A stretch of 64,000 nucleotides of DNA from Calothrix brevissima NIES-22. Lineage in GTDB: Bacteria > Cyanobacteriota > Cyanobacteriia > Cyanobacteriales > Nostocaceae. Below the pieces are notes generated by a model, which was not told where the DNA came from, did no database searches, and saw only the letters and a list, made by a program, of their open reading frames with translations. The DNA lies in the NCBI RefSeq assembly GCF_002367995.1, contig NZ_AP018207.1, positions 4,773,083-4,837,082 on the forward strand, given 5' to 3'. Position numbers and translations under genes: made by a program. Within the stretch, counting starts at the first letter, position 1. Every line of letters begins with the position of its first letter. Of the stretch, positions 28,553-36,854 are shown one piece after another.

Positions 28553-30073
28553 TCAACTACATATCATTCCCCCAATCCCCGCTAAAATCTCTGCACTTTC
28601 CGCTTCTAATGCAGCAATTTCATCCAAAATTTCCTGCGGTTCTCGTAACGTTGATTCTTCAGCCTTATTCGGATTCTTCACCGACAAATCAAATGTTATC
28701 TGATCAATATCAGCAATATCCACCAGCCAAGACCTTTCCGACTCTGCAAACGTAGCCTGTAACTCTACAAACTCCTGCAAATCATCATCATTCAGCGCAT
28801 TCGTTTTCCCTAAACTACGCCCCGGATTCAGTTGATAATACCAAATTTTCTGAGTAGCCATCCCCTCAGTTAAAGGTTTCCCCTGAGAAAATAAAGGCGT
28901 TCCCTGAACGGCATCAAAGGGCTTTCCTTTCTCAAAAAACAGCACCACCGTTTTCACCCCCGCCCCGATAAATGTCCCACTGGGACAATCCAAAATCGTG
29001 TGCAGATTGCAACTACTTAAAAGCTCTTGACGCAACGCCCGCGAAGCATTATCAGAATTTGACAGGAACGTATTTTTAATTACCACCGCAGCCCTACCGC
29101 CAACTTTTAGCATTTTGATGAAATGCTGTAAAAACAGAAACGCCGTTTCCCCTGTCTTAATCGGGAAATTCTGCTGTACTTCCTTGCGTTCCTTCCCCCC
29201 AAATGGCGGATTAGCCAAGATGACATCAAAACGATTCTTGTCTTGAATATCACTGAGATTTTCTGTCAGCGTGTTGGTGTGGATAATATTCGGCGCATCA
29301 ATGCCATGCAAAATCATATTCATGATGGCTATCACATACGCCAAACTTTTCTTTTCTTTACCCGTAAACGTATGTTTTTGCAGAATCTCAAGCTCTTTTG
29401 TTGTCAGCTTACCCCGACGTAAATAGTCGTAACTCTCACACAAAAACCCCGCCGAACCACAAGCACCATCATAAATTTTTTCACCAATCTTCGGCTTAAC
29501 CACCTGAATGATTGCCCGAATCAACGGACGTGGTGTGTAATATTCCCCACCATTACGCCCCGCATTACCCATATTCTTGATTTTCGCTTCATAGAGATGC
29601 GATAGCTCGTGTTTCTCCTGTTGCGATCGAAACCGTAGCTCATCAATATATTCCAGCGCATCCCGCAAGCTGTAGCCGCTTTGAAACCTATTTTTAATCT
29701 CGCTAAAAATTTCCCCAATCTTGTATTCGATTGTGTCTGGACTAGTAGCCCGTTGCTTAAAACTTTGTAAATATGGGAATAATTTGCGGTTGACATAATC
29801 AATCAAATCATCGCCAATCAGCGCATTATCATGATCCAATGTACCATCCGCCTTTTTCGGCGCTGCCCAAGCTGACCAACGATGCGCCTCATCAATAATA
29901 AATTCGTATGGCTTGCCAGCCAGTTCCGCCTCTAACGCCCTTTCCTGCTCCAAATCATCCAAATACTTCAAAAACAGCAACCAAGACGTTTGCTCGGTGT
30001 AATCTAACTCTGTAGTACAACCCGCCTCTTTCCAGAGAACATCATCAATATTTTTAAAAGTCTGCTCAAACAT
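28553..30073 (-). CDS. hsdM: Type I restriction-modification methyltransferase subunit
   Basis: An N6-adenine DNA methyltransferase that modifies the HsdS target. The 506 residues begin with the HsdM N-terminal helical domain (MFEQTFKNIDDVLWKEAGCT...LLFLKYLDDLE). The SAM-binding motif is YDGACGSAGFL, a variant of the usual DPACGTGGF, and the catalytic motif is NPPFGGKER. GRAAVVIKNTFLSN is also typical. It is the first gene of the minus-strand restriction operon; the following genes are a toxin-antitoxin pair, hsdS, a YhcG nuclease, another toxin-antitoxin pair and hsdR. Confidence 0.95.
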   Translation of the reverse strand: MFEQTFKNIDDVLWKEAGCTTELDYTEQTSWLLFLKYLDDLEQERALEAELAGKPYEFIIDEAHRWSAWAAPKKADGTLDHDNALIGDDLIDYVNRKLFPYLQSFKQRATSPDTIEYKIGEIFSEIKNRFQSGYSLRDALEYIDELRFRSQQEKHELSHLYEAKIKNMGNAGRNGGEYYTPRPLIRAIIQVVKPKIGEKIYDGACGSAGFLCESYDYLRRGKLTTKELEILQKHTFTGKEKKSLAYVIAIMNMILHGIDAPNIIHTNTLTENLSDIQDKNRFDVILANPPFGGKERKEVQQNFPIKTGETAFLFLQHFIKMLKVGGRAAVVIKNTFLSNSDNASRALRQELLSSCNLHTILDCPSGTFIGAGVKTVVLFFEKGKPFDAVQGTPLFSQGKPLTEGMATQKIWYYQLNPGRSLGKTNALNDDDLQEFVELQATFAESERSWLVDIADIDQITFDLSVKNPNKAEESTLREPQEILDEIAALEAESAEILAGIGGMICS

Positions 30074-30339
30074 TTAGCCTTACTGTGGGATTTTTAATAT
30101 TAATAGCTTGGCTTATAATTTTGCACTAAAAAGTGCAATGAGCGCGTGAGATACATACTAAGTAATAGTTAAAAAGCTTATACTAATTCAATATGAAGAT
30201 GCATATAATCTACCTGCCCAGAGAGGCTTTGTAATTATAGCCCTACTCGGAGGTGAGGGCGTTTGCAAGAAAGCTCAAAAAAATACACCAAACAATATCG
30301 TAAGCGCGTTCAGTAATTTGTCGCTATATGATACAAAAT

Positions 30340-30412
30340 CGGGATGACTGGATTCGAACCAGCGGCCCCTTCGTCCCGAACGAAGTGCGCTACCAAGCTG
30401 CGCTACATCCCG
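30340..30412 (-). tRNA. tRNA-Pro (anticodon CGG)
   Basis: A 73-nt cloverleaf reads on the minus strand: acceptor CGGGATG/CATCCCG, D arm with GCGC...GCGC, anticodon stem CTTCG/CGAAG with loop TTCGGGA (anticodon CGG), and T arm GCTGG-TTCGAAT-CCAGT. No CCA is encoded. Confidence 0.95.
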
Positions 30413-30486
30413 GCATGATAAGCCCATCATTAAATCATCATATCATTAATAGTTGGAAATGTATAGTCAAGCTAACTTGAAAATAG

Positions 30487-30537
30487 CGTTGACTGTTGAC
30501 TGTTGACTGTTGACTGTTGACTGTTGACTGTTGACTC
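30487..30537. repeat. GTTGACT heptamer tandem array
   Basis: Seven near-perfect head-to-tail copies of GTTGACT lie between the tRNA and lipA. This is the cleanest array of this heptamer in the window. Confidence 0.9.
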
Positions 30538-30770
30538 TTAAGAGAAATTTTCAGGTTTGGTTGTGGGATGTTCCCGTGATTGACTAACTTGAGTGGAAAA
30601 ATTGCGATCGCCTGCCATGAGTATCGCAATTCACCCTAATTCCTAGCTTCTGAAACCTACGCAATTCATCATTACCATATATTCATATTGGATTTGTGCA
30701 AAAATCAAAATCCAAACTCGCCTAACCTTGCTAACATAACTCTGTATATATATAGTAGTGAAAACGGATT

Positions 30771-31649
30771 GTGACTGTAAAACCAGACTGGTTGCGGGTG
30801 AAAGCGCCTCAGTGGGAGCGCGTCGGGAACGTTAAAGAAATTTTGCGGGATTTAGCGCTCAATACGGTTTGTGAGGAAGCGTCCTGTCCGAATATTGGTG
30901 AGTGTTTTCAAGCTGGAACCGCTACGTTTTTGATTATGGGGCCAGCTTGTACCCGTGCCTGTCCCTACTGCGATATAGATTTTGAGAAAAAGCCCAAGCC
31001 ATTAGACCCCACAGAACCGGAACGATTGGCAGAAGCTGTTCGTCGTTTGAAACTAAATCATGTGGTGATTACCTCTGTAAACCGAGATGATTTACCAGAT
31101 GGTGGTGCGTCTCAATTTGTAGATTGTATCGCCGCAGTACGCGCTGTCTCACCGAATACTACCATTGAAGTTTTAATTCCTGACTTGTGCGGCAATTGGA
31201 ATGCTTTGGAGATCATTATCCAAGCTGCACCGGAGGTATTAAACCACAATACAGAAACCATCCCCCGCTTGTATCGTCGGGTGCGTCCCCAAGGTAACTA
31301 CGATCGCACAATGGAATTACTCAAGCGATCGCGGCAAATTGCACCTTGGATCTACACCAAATCTGGGATCATGGTGGGACTCGGTGAAACTGATACCGAA
31401 GTTCGTCAAGTTATGCAAGACTTACGCGCCGTAGATTGTGATATCTTGACCATTGGGCAATATCTCCAACCTAGTCAAAAACACTTGAAAGTTGATAACT
31501 TTATCACCCCAGAACAATTTGCTGCTTGGCAAAGCTACGGCGAAGAACTGGGATTTCTGCAAGTAGTTTCTTCACCCTTAACCAGAAGTTCCTATCACGC
31601 AGAACAAGTGCGCCAACTCATGGAACTTTACCCCCGTAGTCGGGGATAA
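30771..31649 (+). CDS. lipA: Lipoyl synthase
   Basis: A radical-SAM enzyme that inserts two sulfur atoms into octanoyl groups on lipoate-dependent proteins. Both iron-sulfur cluster motifs are present: the auxiliary-cluster [12 protein letters not shown] (C-X4-C-X5-C) and the radical-SAM CTRACPYC (C-X3-C-X2-C). The C-terminal RSSYHA supplies the Ser ligand. At 292 residues it is full length. The start is GTG at 30771. A repeat-filled 110-bp gap separates it from gpsA on the same strand. Confidence 0.95.
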   Translation: MTVKPDWLRVKAPQWERVGNVKEILRDLALNTVCEEASCPNIGECFQAGTATFLIMGPACTRACPYCDIDFEKKPKPLDPTEPERLAEAVRRLKLNHVVITSVNRDDLPDGGASQFVDCIAAVRAVSPNTTIEVLIPDLCGNWNALEIIIQAAPEVLNHNTETIPRLYRRVRPQGNYDRTMELLKRSRQIAPWIYTKSGIMVGLGETDTEVRQVMQDLRAVDCDILTIGQYLQPSQKHLKVDNFITPEQFAAWQSYGEELGFLQVVSSPLTRSSYHAEQVRQLMELYPRSRG

Positions 31650-31654
31650 GGGAG

Positions 31655-31770
31655 ATTAGGGGACAAGGGAGACAAGGGGGACAAGGGAGACAAGGGGGAC
31701 AAGGAAGAAAAATGCTCCTTGACAACTGACAACTGACAACTGACAACTGACCAATGACTAATGACAAATG
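31655..31770. repeat. Compound short-repeat block (GGGGACAAG nonamers, then GACAACT heptamers)
   Basis: About five GGGACAAGG-type nonamers (about 31655-31708) are followed by TGACAACTGACAACTGACAA-type units (31721-31770). The block runs into the start codon of gpsA. Confidence 0.88.
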
Positions 31771-32687
31771 ACAAAACCGTAGCAATTTTAGGCGCAGGTG
31801 CTTGGGGTCAAGCACTAGCAAATTTGGCTGCGGCGAATGGTCATCAGGTGCGTCTATGGTCGCGGTGGGGAACCCTAAGTTTAGAAGCAGTGCTACAAGA
31901 TGCTGATATCATCCTATCTGCCATATCCATGAAAGGTGTCAGAGAAGTGGTGATACAAGTCCAGTCTTTCCCCATTTCCCCAAATGCAATTTTTGTGACG
32001 GCGACAAAAGGCTTAGAGCCAGAAACTACCTGTACGCCGTCGCAAATTTGGCAAACAGCTTTCCCCGATCATCCAGTAGTTGTCCTTTCCGGGCCGAATT
32101 TATCAAAAGAAATTGAAATGGAATTACCTGCTGCAACAGCTGTCGCTAGTACCATACCGACGGCGGCGGAAGCTGTGCAGCTGGTGTTTTCTTCTAATCG
32201 GTTTCGCGTCTATACCAATCCCGATCCTGTGGGAGTAGAATTAGGGGGAACGCTAAAAAATGTCATTGCGATCGCAGCTGGTGTCTGCGACGGTTTACAA
32301 CTAGGAACCAATGCTAAAGCAGGCTTAGTTACCCGTGGACTCACAGAAATAGTACGCATCGGTACATTTTGGGGTGCGAAGCCAGAAACATTCTATGGTT
32401 TATCCGGTTTAGGAGATTTACTCGCTACCTGCAACAGTCCTTTAAGTCGCAATTATCAAGTTGGTTATCAATTAGCAGCTGGTAAAACATTAACGGAAAT
32501 TCTTACCCACCTACAAGGAACTGCTGAAGGGGTTAACACCTGTCGGGTGTTAATTCAACGAGCTAGACAGCAAAATATTCCCGTTCCCATTACCGAGCAA
32601 GTTTATCGCTTACTTCAGGGTGAAGTCACACCCCAACAAGCTCTTGATGAATTAATGTTGCGAGATATTAAGCCAGAGTATCACTAA
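31761..32687 (+). CDS. gpsA: Glycerol-3-phosphate dehydrogenase [NAD(P)+]
   Basis: It reduces dihydroxyacetone phosphate to glycerol-3-phosphate for membrane lipid synthesis. The 308 residues have the N-terminal NAD(P)-binding loop GAGAWGQALA, VVVLSGPNLSKEIEMELPAA in the middle, and the catalytic Lys region LGGTLKNVIAIAAGVCDGL with GLGDLLATCNSPLSRN. The initiating codons (MTNDK) fall inside the repeat block, which therefore provides the start. No clear ribosome site is present. Confidence 0.95.
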   Translation: MTNDKTVAILGAGAWGQALANLAAANGHQVRLWSRWGTLSLEAVLQDADIILSAISMKGVREVVIQVQSFPISPNAIFVTATKGLEPETTCTPSQIWQTAFPDHPVVVLSGPNLSKEIEMELPAATAVASTIPTAAEAVQLVFSSNRFRVYTNPDPVGVELGGTLKNVIAIAAGVCDGLQLGTNAKAGLVTRGLTEIVRIGTFWGAKPETFYGLSGLGDLLATCNSPLSRNYQVGYQLAAGKTLTEILTHLQGTAEGVNTCRVLIQRARQQNIPVPITEQVYRLLQGEVTPQQALDELMLRDIKPEYH

Positions 32688-32694
32688 AAAATGT

Positions 32695-32811
32695 TGACGG
32701 TTGACTGTTGACGGTTGACTGTTGACGGTTGACTGGTAACTCCTACTCGCTCAAGCTATTGTCGTCTTCACAACTAACAACTGACAACTGACAACTAACA
32801 ACTAACAACCA
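32695..32811. repeat. GTTGACGGTTGACT and ACAACTAACAACTG repeats
   Basis: Two heptamer clusters, at about 32695-32737 and in the opposite orientation at about 32770-32811, could pair as a long imperfect stem. Confidence 0.8.
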
Positions 32812-32815
32812 ATAT

Positions 32816-32944
32816 TTGTATTTTGAAGGATGGGCGCATTTGGCTACTGGTGCAAATTTAGCGCTATTTCCCAGTACCCGATCCCTAGCTGCTAATCCTC
32901 AACCTCTAAGAAAATTCAGCATTCTAGACCAAGAGCAGGAATAG
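32816..32944 (+). other. Short open frame, possible gene remnant
   Basis: A 42-codon frame with a TTG start and no ribosome site. It looks protein-like (EGWAHLATGANLALFPSTRS, ending FSILDQEQE) and may be the tail of a decayed gene, but I do not recognise the parent. Confidence 0.25.
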
Positions 32945-33444
32945 TAACGCCATACTTGGGTATTAGCACTTCAGCGTTACTACTAGCGCACTGACCAAGA
33001 CAATTACTTTTTCTGCTTACCAAATATTCCTTAGAGAAAAATTCGCAAATTGTCAGGATAGTACTTCTATCCCCGTGTAGATATGACTATAGCGATTATG
33101 AACATGATTTTTACTGAAATATGTTTATACCACGTTACATTTGTAACAGTCAAGTCCCATCAAATTTGCAATGTTAAATAGCTGTTTTTAAGCTTAAAAG
33201 TTAGCTGTAGATATGAATAGCTATTGGTTCAATGAAAGAGCTACAGCCGCCGATCGCATCGGTAATTATGTATAAAACATTACTATACTAGTTTTTTTTA
33301 AGATTTTTTTAAAAAAAACCGTAATGTCACCCTGAATCGTGTTAGTTAAGCCCGAATCACGGGAACAATAGCAACAGTTAATTAGCTGACCGTAATTTTT
33401 AGCTGACCGTAATCTATTGTTACCTGGAGCCATTGAGACGATCT
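32945..33444. other. Long leader/promoter region of the sigma factor gene
   Basis: About 500 bp without a gene. It includes an A/T homopolymer hairpin (about 33290-33318, T-runs then A-runs) and several AT-rich promoter-like stretches. Group 2 sigma genes in Nostoc often have several start sites; none can be fixed here. Confidence 0.45.
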
Positions 33445-34695
33445 ATGCCAGCAACATCTTTTTACGCAGATGCCCCCTACAACACCCCCAAATCCCAGCA
33501 AATCTTGGATCGAGATCTCACGGTTGACGACAATGAGTTAGCTGTAGATGATTTGCAGGATTTAGAGTTGGCTTCTGTTGATCCTGCTCATTTCGCTGCT
33601 AACACCAACCGTAGAAGTACAGATTTAGTCCGCTTATATCTTCAGGAAATTGGCCGGGTTCGGTTGTTAGGCCGGGATGAAGAAGTTTCCGAAGCACAAA
33701 AAGTCCAGCGTTACTTGCGGATGCGGATAGTGCTTGCTAATGCTGCAAAACAAGGAGATGCAGTACTTGAGCCTTATTTACGCTTAATTGAAGTTCAAGA
33801 ACGTTTAGCATCAGAATTGGGACATCGCCCTTCTTTAGAAAGATGGGCTAATACAGCTGGTGTGAATGTTTCTGATTTGAAGCCGATTTTGTCTGACGGT
33901 AAGCGTCGTTGGGCAGAAATTGCCAAAATGACAGTGGAAGAACTGGAGCAAATTCAATCTCAAGGACTCCAGTCTAAAGAACACATGATCAAAGCCAATC
34001 TGCGCTTGGTTGTGTCTGTTGCTAAGAAGTATCAAAATCGCGGTTTGGAATTGTTGGATCTAGTCCAAGAAGGTACATTAGGCTTGGAGCGTGCTGTCGA
34101 GAAATTTGACCCAACTAAGGGTTATCGCTTCAGTACCTATGCTTACTGGTGGATTCGTCAAGGTATTACTAGAGCGATCGCTACTTCTAGCCGCACAATT
34201 CGCCTTCCTGTCCACATTACTGAAAAACTCAACAAAATCAAAAAAGCTCAACGCAAAATTGCTCAAGAAAAAGGTCGTACTCCTACCTTAGAAGATTTGG
34301 CAGTTGAGTTAGAAATGACTCCCACCCAAGTTAGAGAAGTTTTGTTACGAGTACCTCGCTCTGTTTCCTTGGAAACTAAAGTTGGTAAAGATAAAGATAC
34401 AGAATTAGGCGAATTACTGGAAACTGATAGCGTTACGCCTGAAGAATTGTTAATGCGAGAATCTTTACAAAGAGACTTGCAACATCTGTTATCTGATTTA
34501 ACTAGCCGCGAACGGGATGTGATTCTGATGCGGTTTGGTTTGGCAGATGGTCATCCTTACTCTTTAGCAGAAATTGGTCGCGCTTTAGATTTATCTCGCG
34601 AACGAGTACGCCAAATTGAATCTAAGGCTTTACAAAAACTGCGCCAACCCAAGCGCCGTAACTTAATCCGCGACTACTTGGAGTCTCTTAGCTAG
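33445..34695 (+). CDS. sigC: Group 2 sigma-70 factor, probably SigC
   Basis: A 416-residue RpoD-family sigma factor. A conserved start (MPATSFYADAPYN) leads to region 1.2 (TDLVRLYLQEIGRVRLL). Region 2 has LRLVVSVAKKYQNRG and the -10 recognition helix TYAYWWIRQGITRAI. Region 3 follows, and region 4.2 ends SLAEIGRALDLSRERVRQIE for the -35 box. It lacks the long extension of primary SigA. The N-terminal sequence and its position beside furA match Anabaena SigC, which is induced early in nitrogen starvation. ATG 33445 is preferred over a TTG at 33433. Confidence 0.88.
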   Translation: MPATSFYADAPYNTPKSQQILDRDLTVDDNELAVDDLQDLELASVDPAHFAANTNRRSTDLVRLYLQEIGRVRLLGRDEEVSEAQKVQRYLRMRIVLANAAKQGDAVLEPYLRLIEVQERLASELGHRPSLERWANTAGVNVSDLKPILSDGKRRWAEIAKMTVEELEQIQSQGLQSKEHMIKANLRLVVSVAKKYQNRGLELLDLVQEGTLGLERAVEKFDPTKGYRFSTYAYWWIRQGITRAIATSSRTIRLPVHITEKLNKIKKAQRKIAQEKGRTPTLEDLAVELEMTPTQVREVLLRVPRSVSLETKVGKDKDTELGELLETDSVTPEELLMRESLQRDLQHLLSDLTSRERDVILMRFGLADGHPYSLAEIGRALDLSRERVRQIESKALQKLRQPKRRNLIRDYLESLS

Positions 34696-34727
34696 TAGTA
34701 TCTGTCATTAATCCGCTAGAAAGATAA

Positions 34728-34784
34728 GTTCGTAGTCAGCACTATACAGTTTAATCATCTAGGACTTCAGCCCTAACTACGAAC
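34728..34784. repeat. Dispersed inverted repeat GTTCGTAGT...ACTACGAAC
   Basis: A 9-bp perfect terminal stem encloses GGACTTCAGCCCTAAC, a dispersed cyanobacterial element. It may act as the sigC transcript terminator stem. Confidence 0.65.
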
Positions 34785-34958
34785 TCACTAATAATTAGCG
34801 TGCTTGATCCCCGTTGCCAAAATCTCCCTTGAGTTTATGGCAAATAATTTTCACTTGGGTAGACAACAATTTTGCTGACTCTACTTTCAAGATGCTTTGA
34901 TAGCGGGGATCGTCTATCTATTTTGGGTTTGTTGGGATTTTATGATTCTTCTTCCGGC

Positions 34959-35044
34959 TTTAATAATTATTCTCAATAAGCTGCGGTTGTTGCAAACTGC
35001 TCAAAATATTTGCTATATTCTCAACTATTAGGCTTTGTTGAGAA
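34959..35044 (+). promoter_or_regulatory. furA promoter with Fur-box-like and inverted-repeat sites
   Basis: AT-rich TAATAATTATTCTCAATA at 34961-34978 resembles an iron box. An extended -10-like TGCTATATT lies at 35011-35019. A palindrome TTCTCAAC (35018-35025) / GTTGAGAA (35037-35044) lies just before the start codon. FurA autoregulation is known in Anabaena; the exact binding sites here are inferred. Confidence 0.4.
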
Positions 35045-35052
35045 AAATTAGT

Positions 35053-35508
35053 ATGACTGTTTACACATCTAGTTCACTCAAAGCAGAGTTAAACGATCGC
35101 GGCTGGCGTTTAACTCCCCAACGAGAAACAATTCTACACATTTTCCAAGAACTTCCGCAAGGCGAACACCTCAGTGCCGAAGATCTTTATCATCGACTAG
35201 AGACTGATGGTGAGGGAATAAGTCTATCAACGATTTATCGGACTTTAAAGTTGATGGCTAGAATGGGGATTTTGCGGGAATTGGAACTGGGAGAAGGTCA
35301 TAAGCATTACGAACTTAATCAACCTTACCCCCATCACCACCATCACCTCATTTGTGTCAGATGTAACAATACCATTGAGTTTAAAAACGACTCAATTCTC
35401 AAGATTGGTGCGAAAACTGCTCAAAAAGAAGGCTTCCATCTTCTGGATTGTCAGCTAACTATCCATGCTGTTTGCCCGAAGTGCCAAAGAGCACTTATGC
35501 CTGTGTAG
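35053..35508 (+). CDS. furA: Ferric uptake regulator FurA
   Basis: The iron- and redox-sensing master repressor. The 151 residues have a winged-helix DNA-binding domain (LNDRGWRLTPQRETILHIF, then GISLSTIYRTLKLMARMGI) and a dimerisation/metal domain with the His cluster PHHHHHLICVRC and the second C-X2-C pair VCPKC. The sequence is nearly that of Anabaena FurA as I recall it, including the Cys residues used in redox sensing. ATG 35053 matches the FurA start (MTVYTSSSLKAEL); a TTG at 35035 is in frame. sigC lies upstream on the same strand, and a convergent peptidoglycan-binding gene downstream may transcribe antisense RNA through furA. Confidence 0.94.
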   Translation: MTVYTSSSLKAELNDRGWRLTPQRETILHIFQELPQGEHLSAEDLYHRLETDGEGISLSTIYRTLKLMARMGILRELELGEGHKHYELNQPYPHHHHHLICVRCNNTIEFKNDSILKIGAKTAQKEGFHLLDCQLTIHAVCPKCQRALMPV

Positions 35509-35527
35509 TATCAGGGTACGATACTAC
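35505..35527. terminator. Hairpin at the furA stop codon
   Basis: GTAGTATC and GATACTAC pair around a 7-base loop, overlapping the furA stop. There is no U-run on either side, so termination may be inefficient, which suits read-through transcription from the convergent gene. Confidence 0.4.
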
Positions 35528-35650
35528 AGGATAGTCTCAAAATCACCGATCTCAAAGTCACAAAAGATGGCATTTTGAGCAGTTGATTAGACGCTGTTAC
35601 CGGAGGTAGCAACTAGTTGGGGAAATCTTACGTGATTGTATGAGCGGATG

Positions 35651-36832
35651 TTAAAAGCGTCCGCTCCGAATATCCTTGAGACTGATCCCGTAAAACTCTT
35701 GAGCTTGTTTAATGGCTTTTTTGGTATCTTCAGCCATTACACCGTTAAGTTCGCCTTTGTAAAAACCTTTTTCTTGTAATCGCCGTTGAATTTCCAAAAC
35801 GCTGAACTCACTCTTGGGAGTATTAGTTACTAAACTATATAACTTAGCTCTGGTAGTTGGGCCAGCAACCCCACTAGCGGCTAAATAATTGGCTGCTTGA
35901 AATCGGCGGACAGCATCTGCGGTATTAGGGCCATAGTAGCCGTTTGGCTCTCCTTGTAAGTAGCCGGCTTTAATCAAATGTGATTGCAGAACCCGAACTG
36001 CTTCGCCGCGATCGCCTATTCGCAATTTATCGCGTTCGACTACTGCTTTGGGACTATCATCACCATCACCAACACCTATAGGCGGTAGTTTTCTTAAGGT
36101 TACGGGGCCGACAACACCATCAGCATCTAAGTTATAAGCTTCTTGGAATCGCTTGACTGCCGTTTCTGTAATGGGGCCAAATATCCCTGTGGCGTTACCG
36201 TAGTAAAAGCCAGCTACACGCAATCGTTCTTGGAGAACTCTCACGCTTTCACCTTCATCACCGCGTGTCAGGTAATTGGGATTACTGCGTTTGTTAGTTG
36301 CGACAGCAGCAACAGTAGTTTTTTTTGCTGTTGTATTTGCAGTATTAGGCTTGGTGGTTTGTGTCCTCACCACAGTTGCTTGTGGCGCTTGGTTATTAGT
36401 TTTTCTGGGCTGTGTAGTCGTTGCATTTACAGCCTTGGGACGCCAGGTTTGGATTTTTTGTAGCGTTGTGGTTCCGACAATACCATCTACTGGTAAGCCG
36501 GCTGCTTTTTGAAATCGCCGTACAGCATCTTCTGTGGGGAAGTCGTAAATTTGGGTAATTGGAGCTTGATAAAAGCCGATGTTTTGCAACTTTTGTTGGA
36601 GATTCCTGACAGAAGGGCCTTGATCGCCGCGTTCCAAAGCCATGACGCTACTAACAGCACTGAGAATAGATAAACTCAGTGCTAGAGGTAACATATACCG
36701 CCAAGCCTTACTAGACAGCCGTTTCCAATCTGGTGTGGCGGCTGTGTTTAACAGCACACTCAGGGAAACCAATTCACCAGGTTCGCTGTCTTCGTAAGCA
36801 AAAGCTGAATGAAAATACGCTAGGTTGTCCAT
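35651..36832 (-). CDS. Peptidoglycan-binding protein (four PG_binding_1 domains; Alr1690-like)
   Basis: A 393-residue exported protein. Hydrophobic segment about 46-63 (YMLPLALSLSILSAVSSVMA) follows a cytosolic stretch. Four PG_binding_1 repeats follow, each with a RGDxGxxVRxLQ..L...GFY opening (about 68, 190, 270 and 335) and VDGIVGTTTL / ADGVVGPVTL type ends. A Thr/Asn/Lys-rich linker (about 135-185) separates the first two. It binds cell wall and has no catalytic domain. Its place opposite furA matches alr1690 of Anabaena, whose read-through transcript is antisense to furA. Confidence 0.9.
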   Translation of the reverse strand: MDNLAYFHSAFAYEDSEPGELVSLSVLLNTAATPDWKRLSSKAWRYMLPLALSLSILSAVSSVMALERGDQGPSVRNLQQKLQNIGFYQAPITQIYDFPTEDAVRRFQKAAGLPVDGIVGTTTLQKIQTWRPKAVNATTTQPRKTNNQAPQATVVRTQTTKPNTANTTAKKTTVAAVATNKRSNPNYLTRGDEGESVRVLQERLRVAGFYYGNATGIFGPITETAVKRFQEAYNLDADGVVGPVTLRKLPPIGVGDGDDSPKAVVERDKLRIGDRGEAVRVLQSHLIKAGYLQGEPNGYYGPNTADAVRRFQAANYLAASGVAGPTTRAKLYSLVTNTPKSEFSVLEIQRRLQEKGFYKGELNGVMAEDTKKAIKQAQEFYGISLKDIRSGRF

Positions 36833-36854
36833 ATAATATAAGTTCCTACACCAC

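Noticed and set aside
30487-30537. Possible CRISPR array in the regular GTTGACT repeats
   Set aside because: The units are 7 bp and head to tail with no spacers. None of the tandem arrays in the window has repeat-spacer structure, and there are no cas genes.
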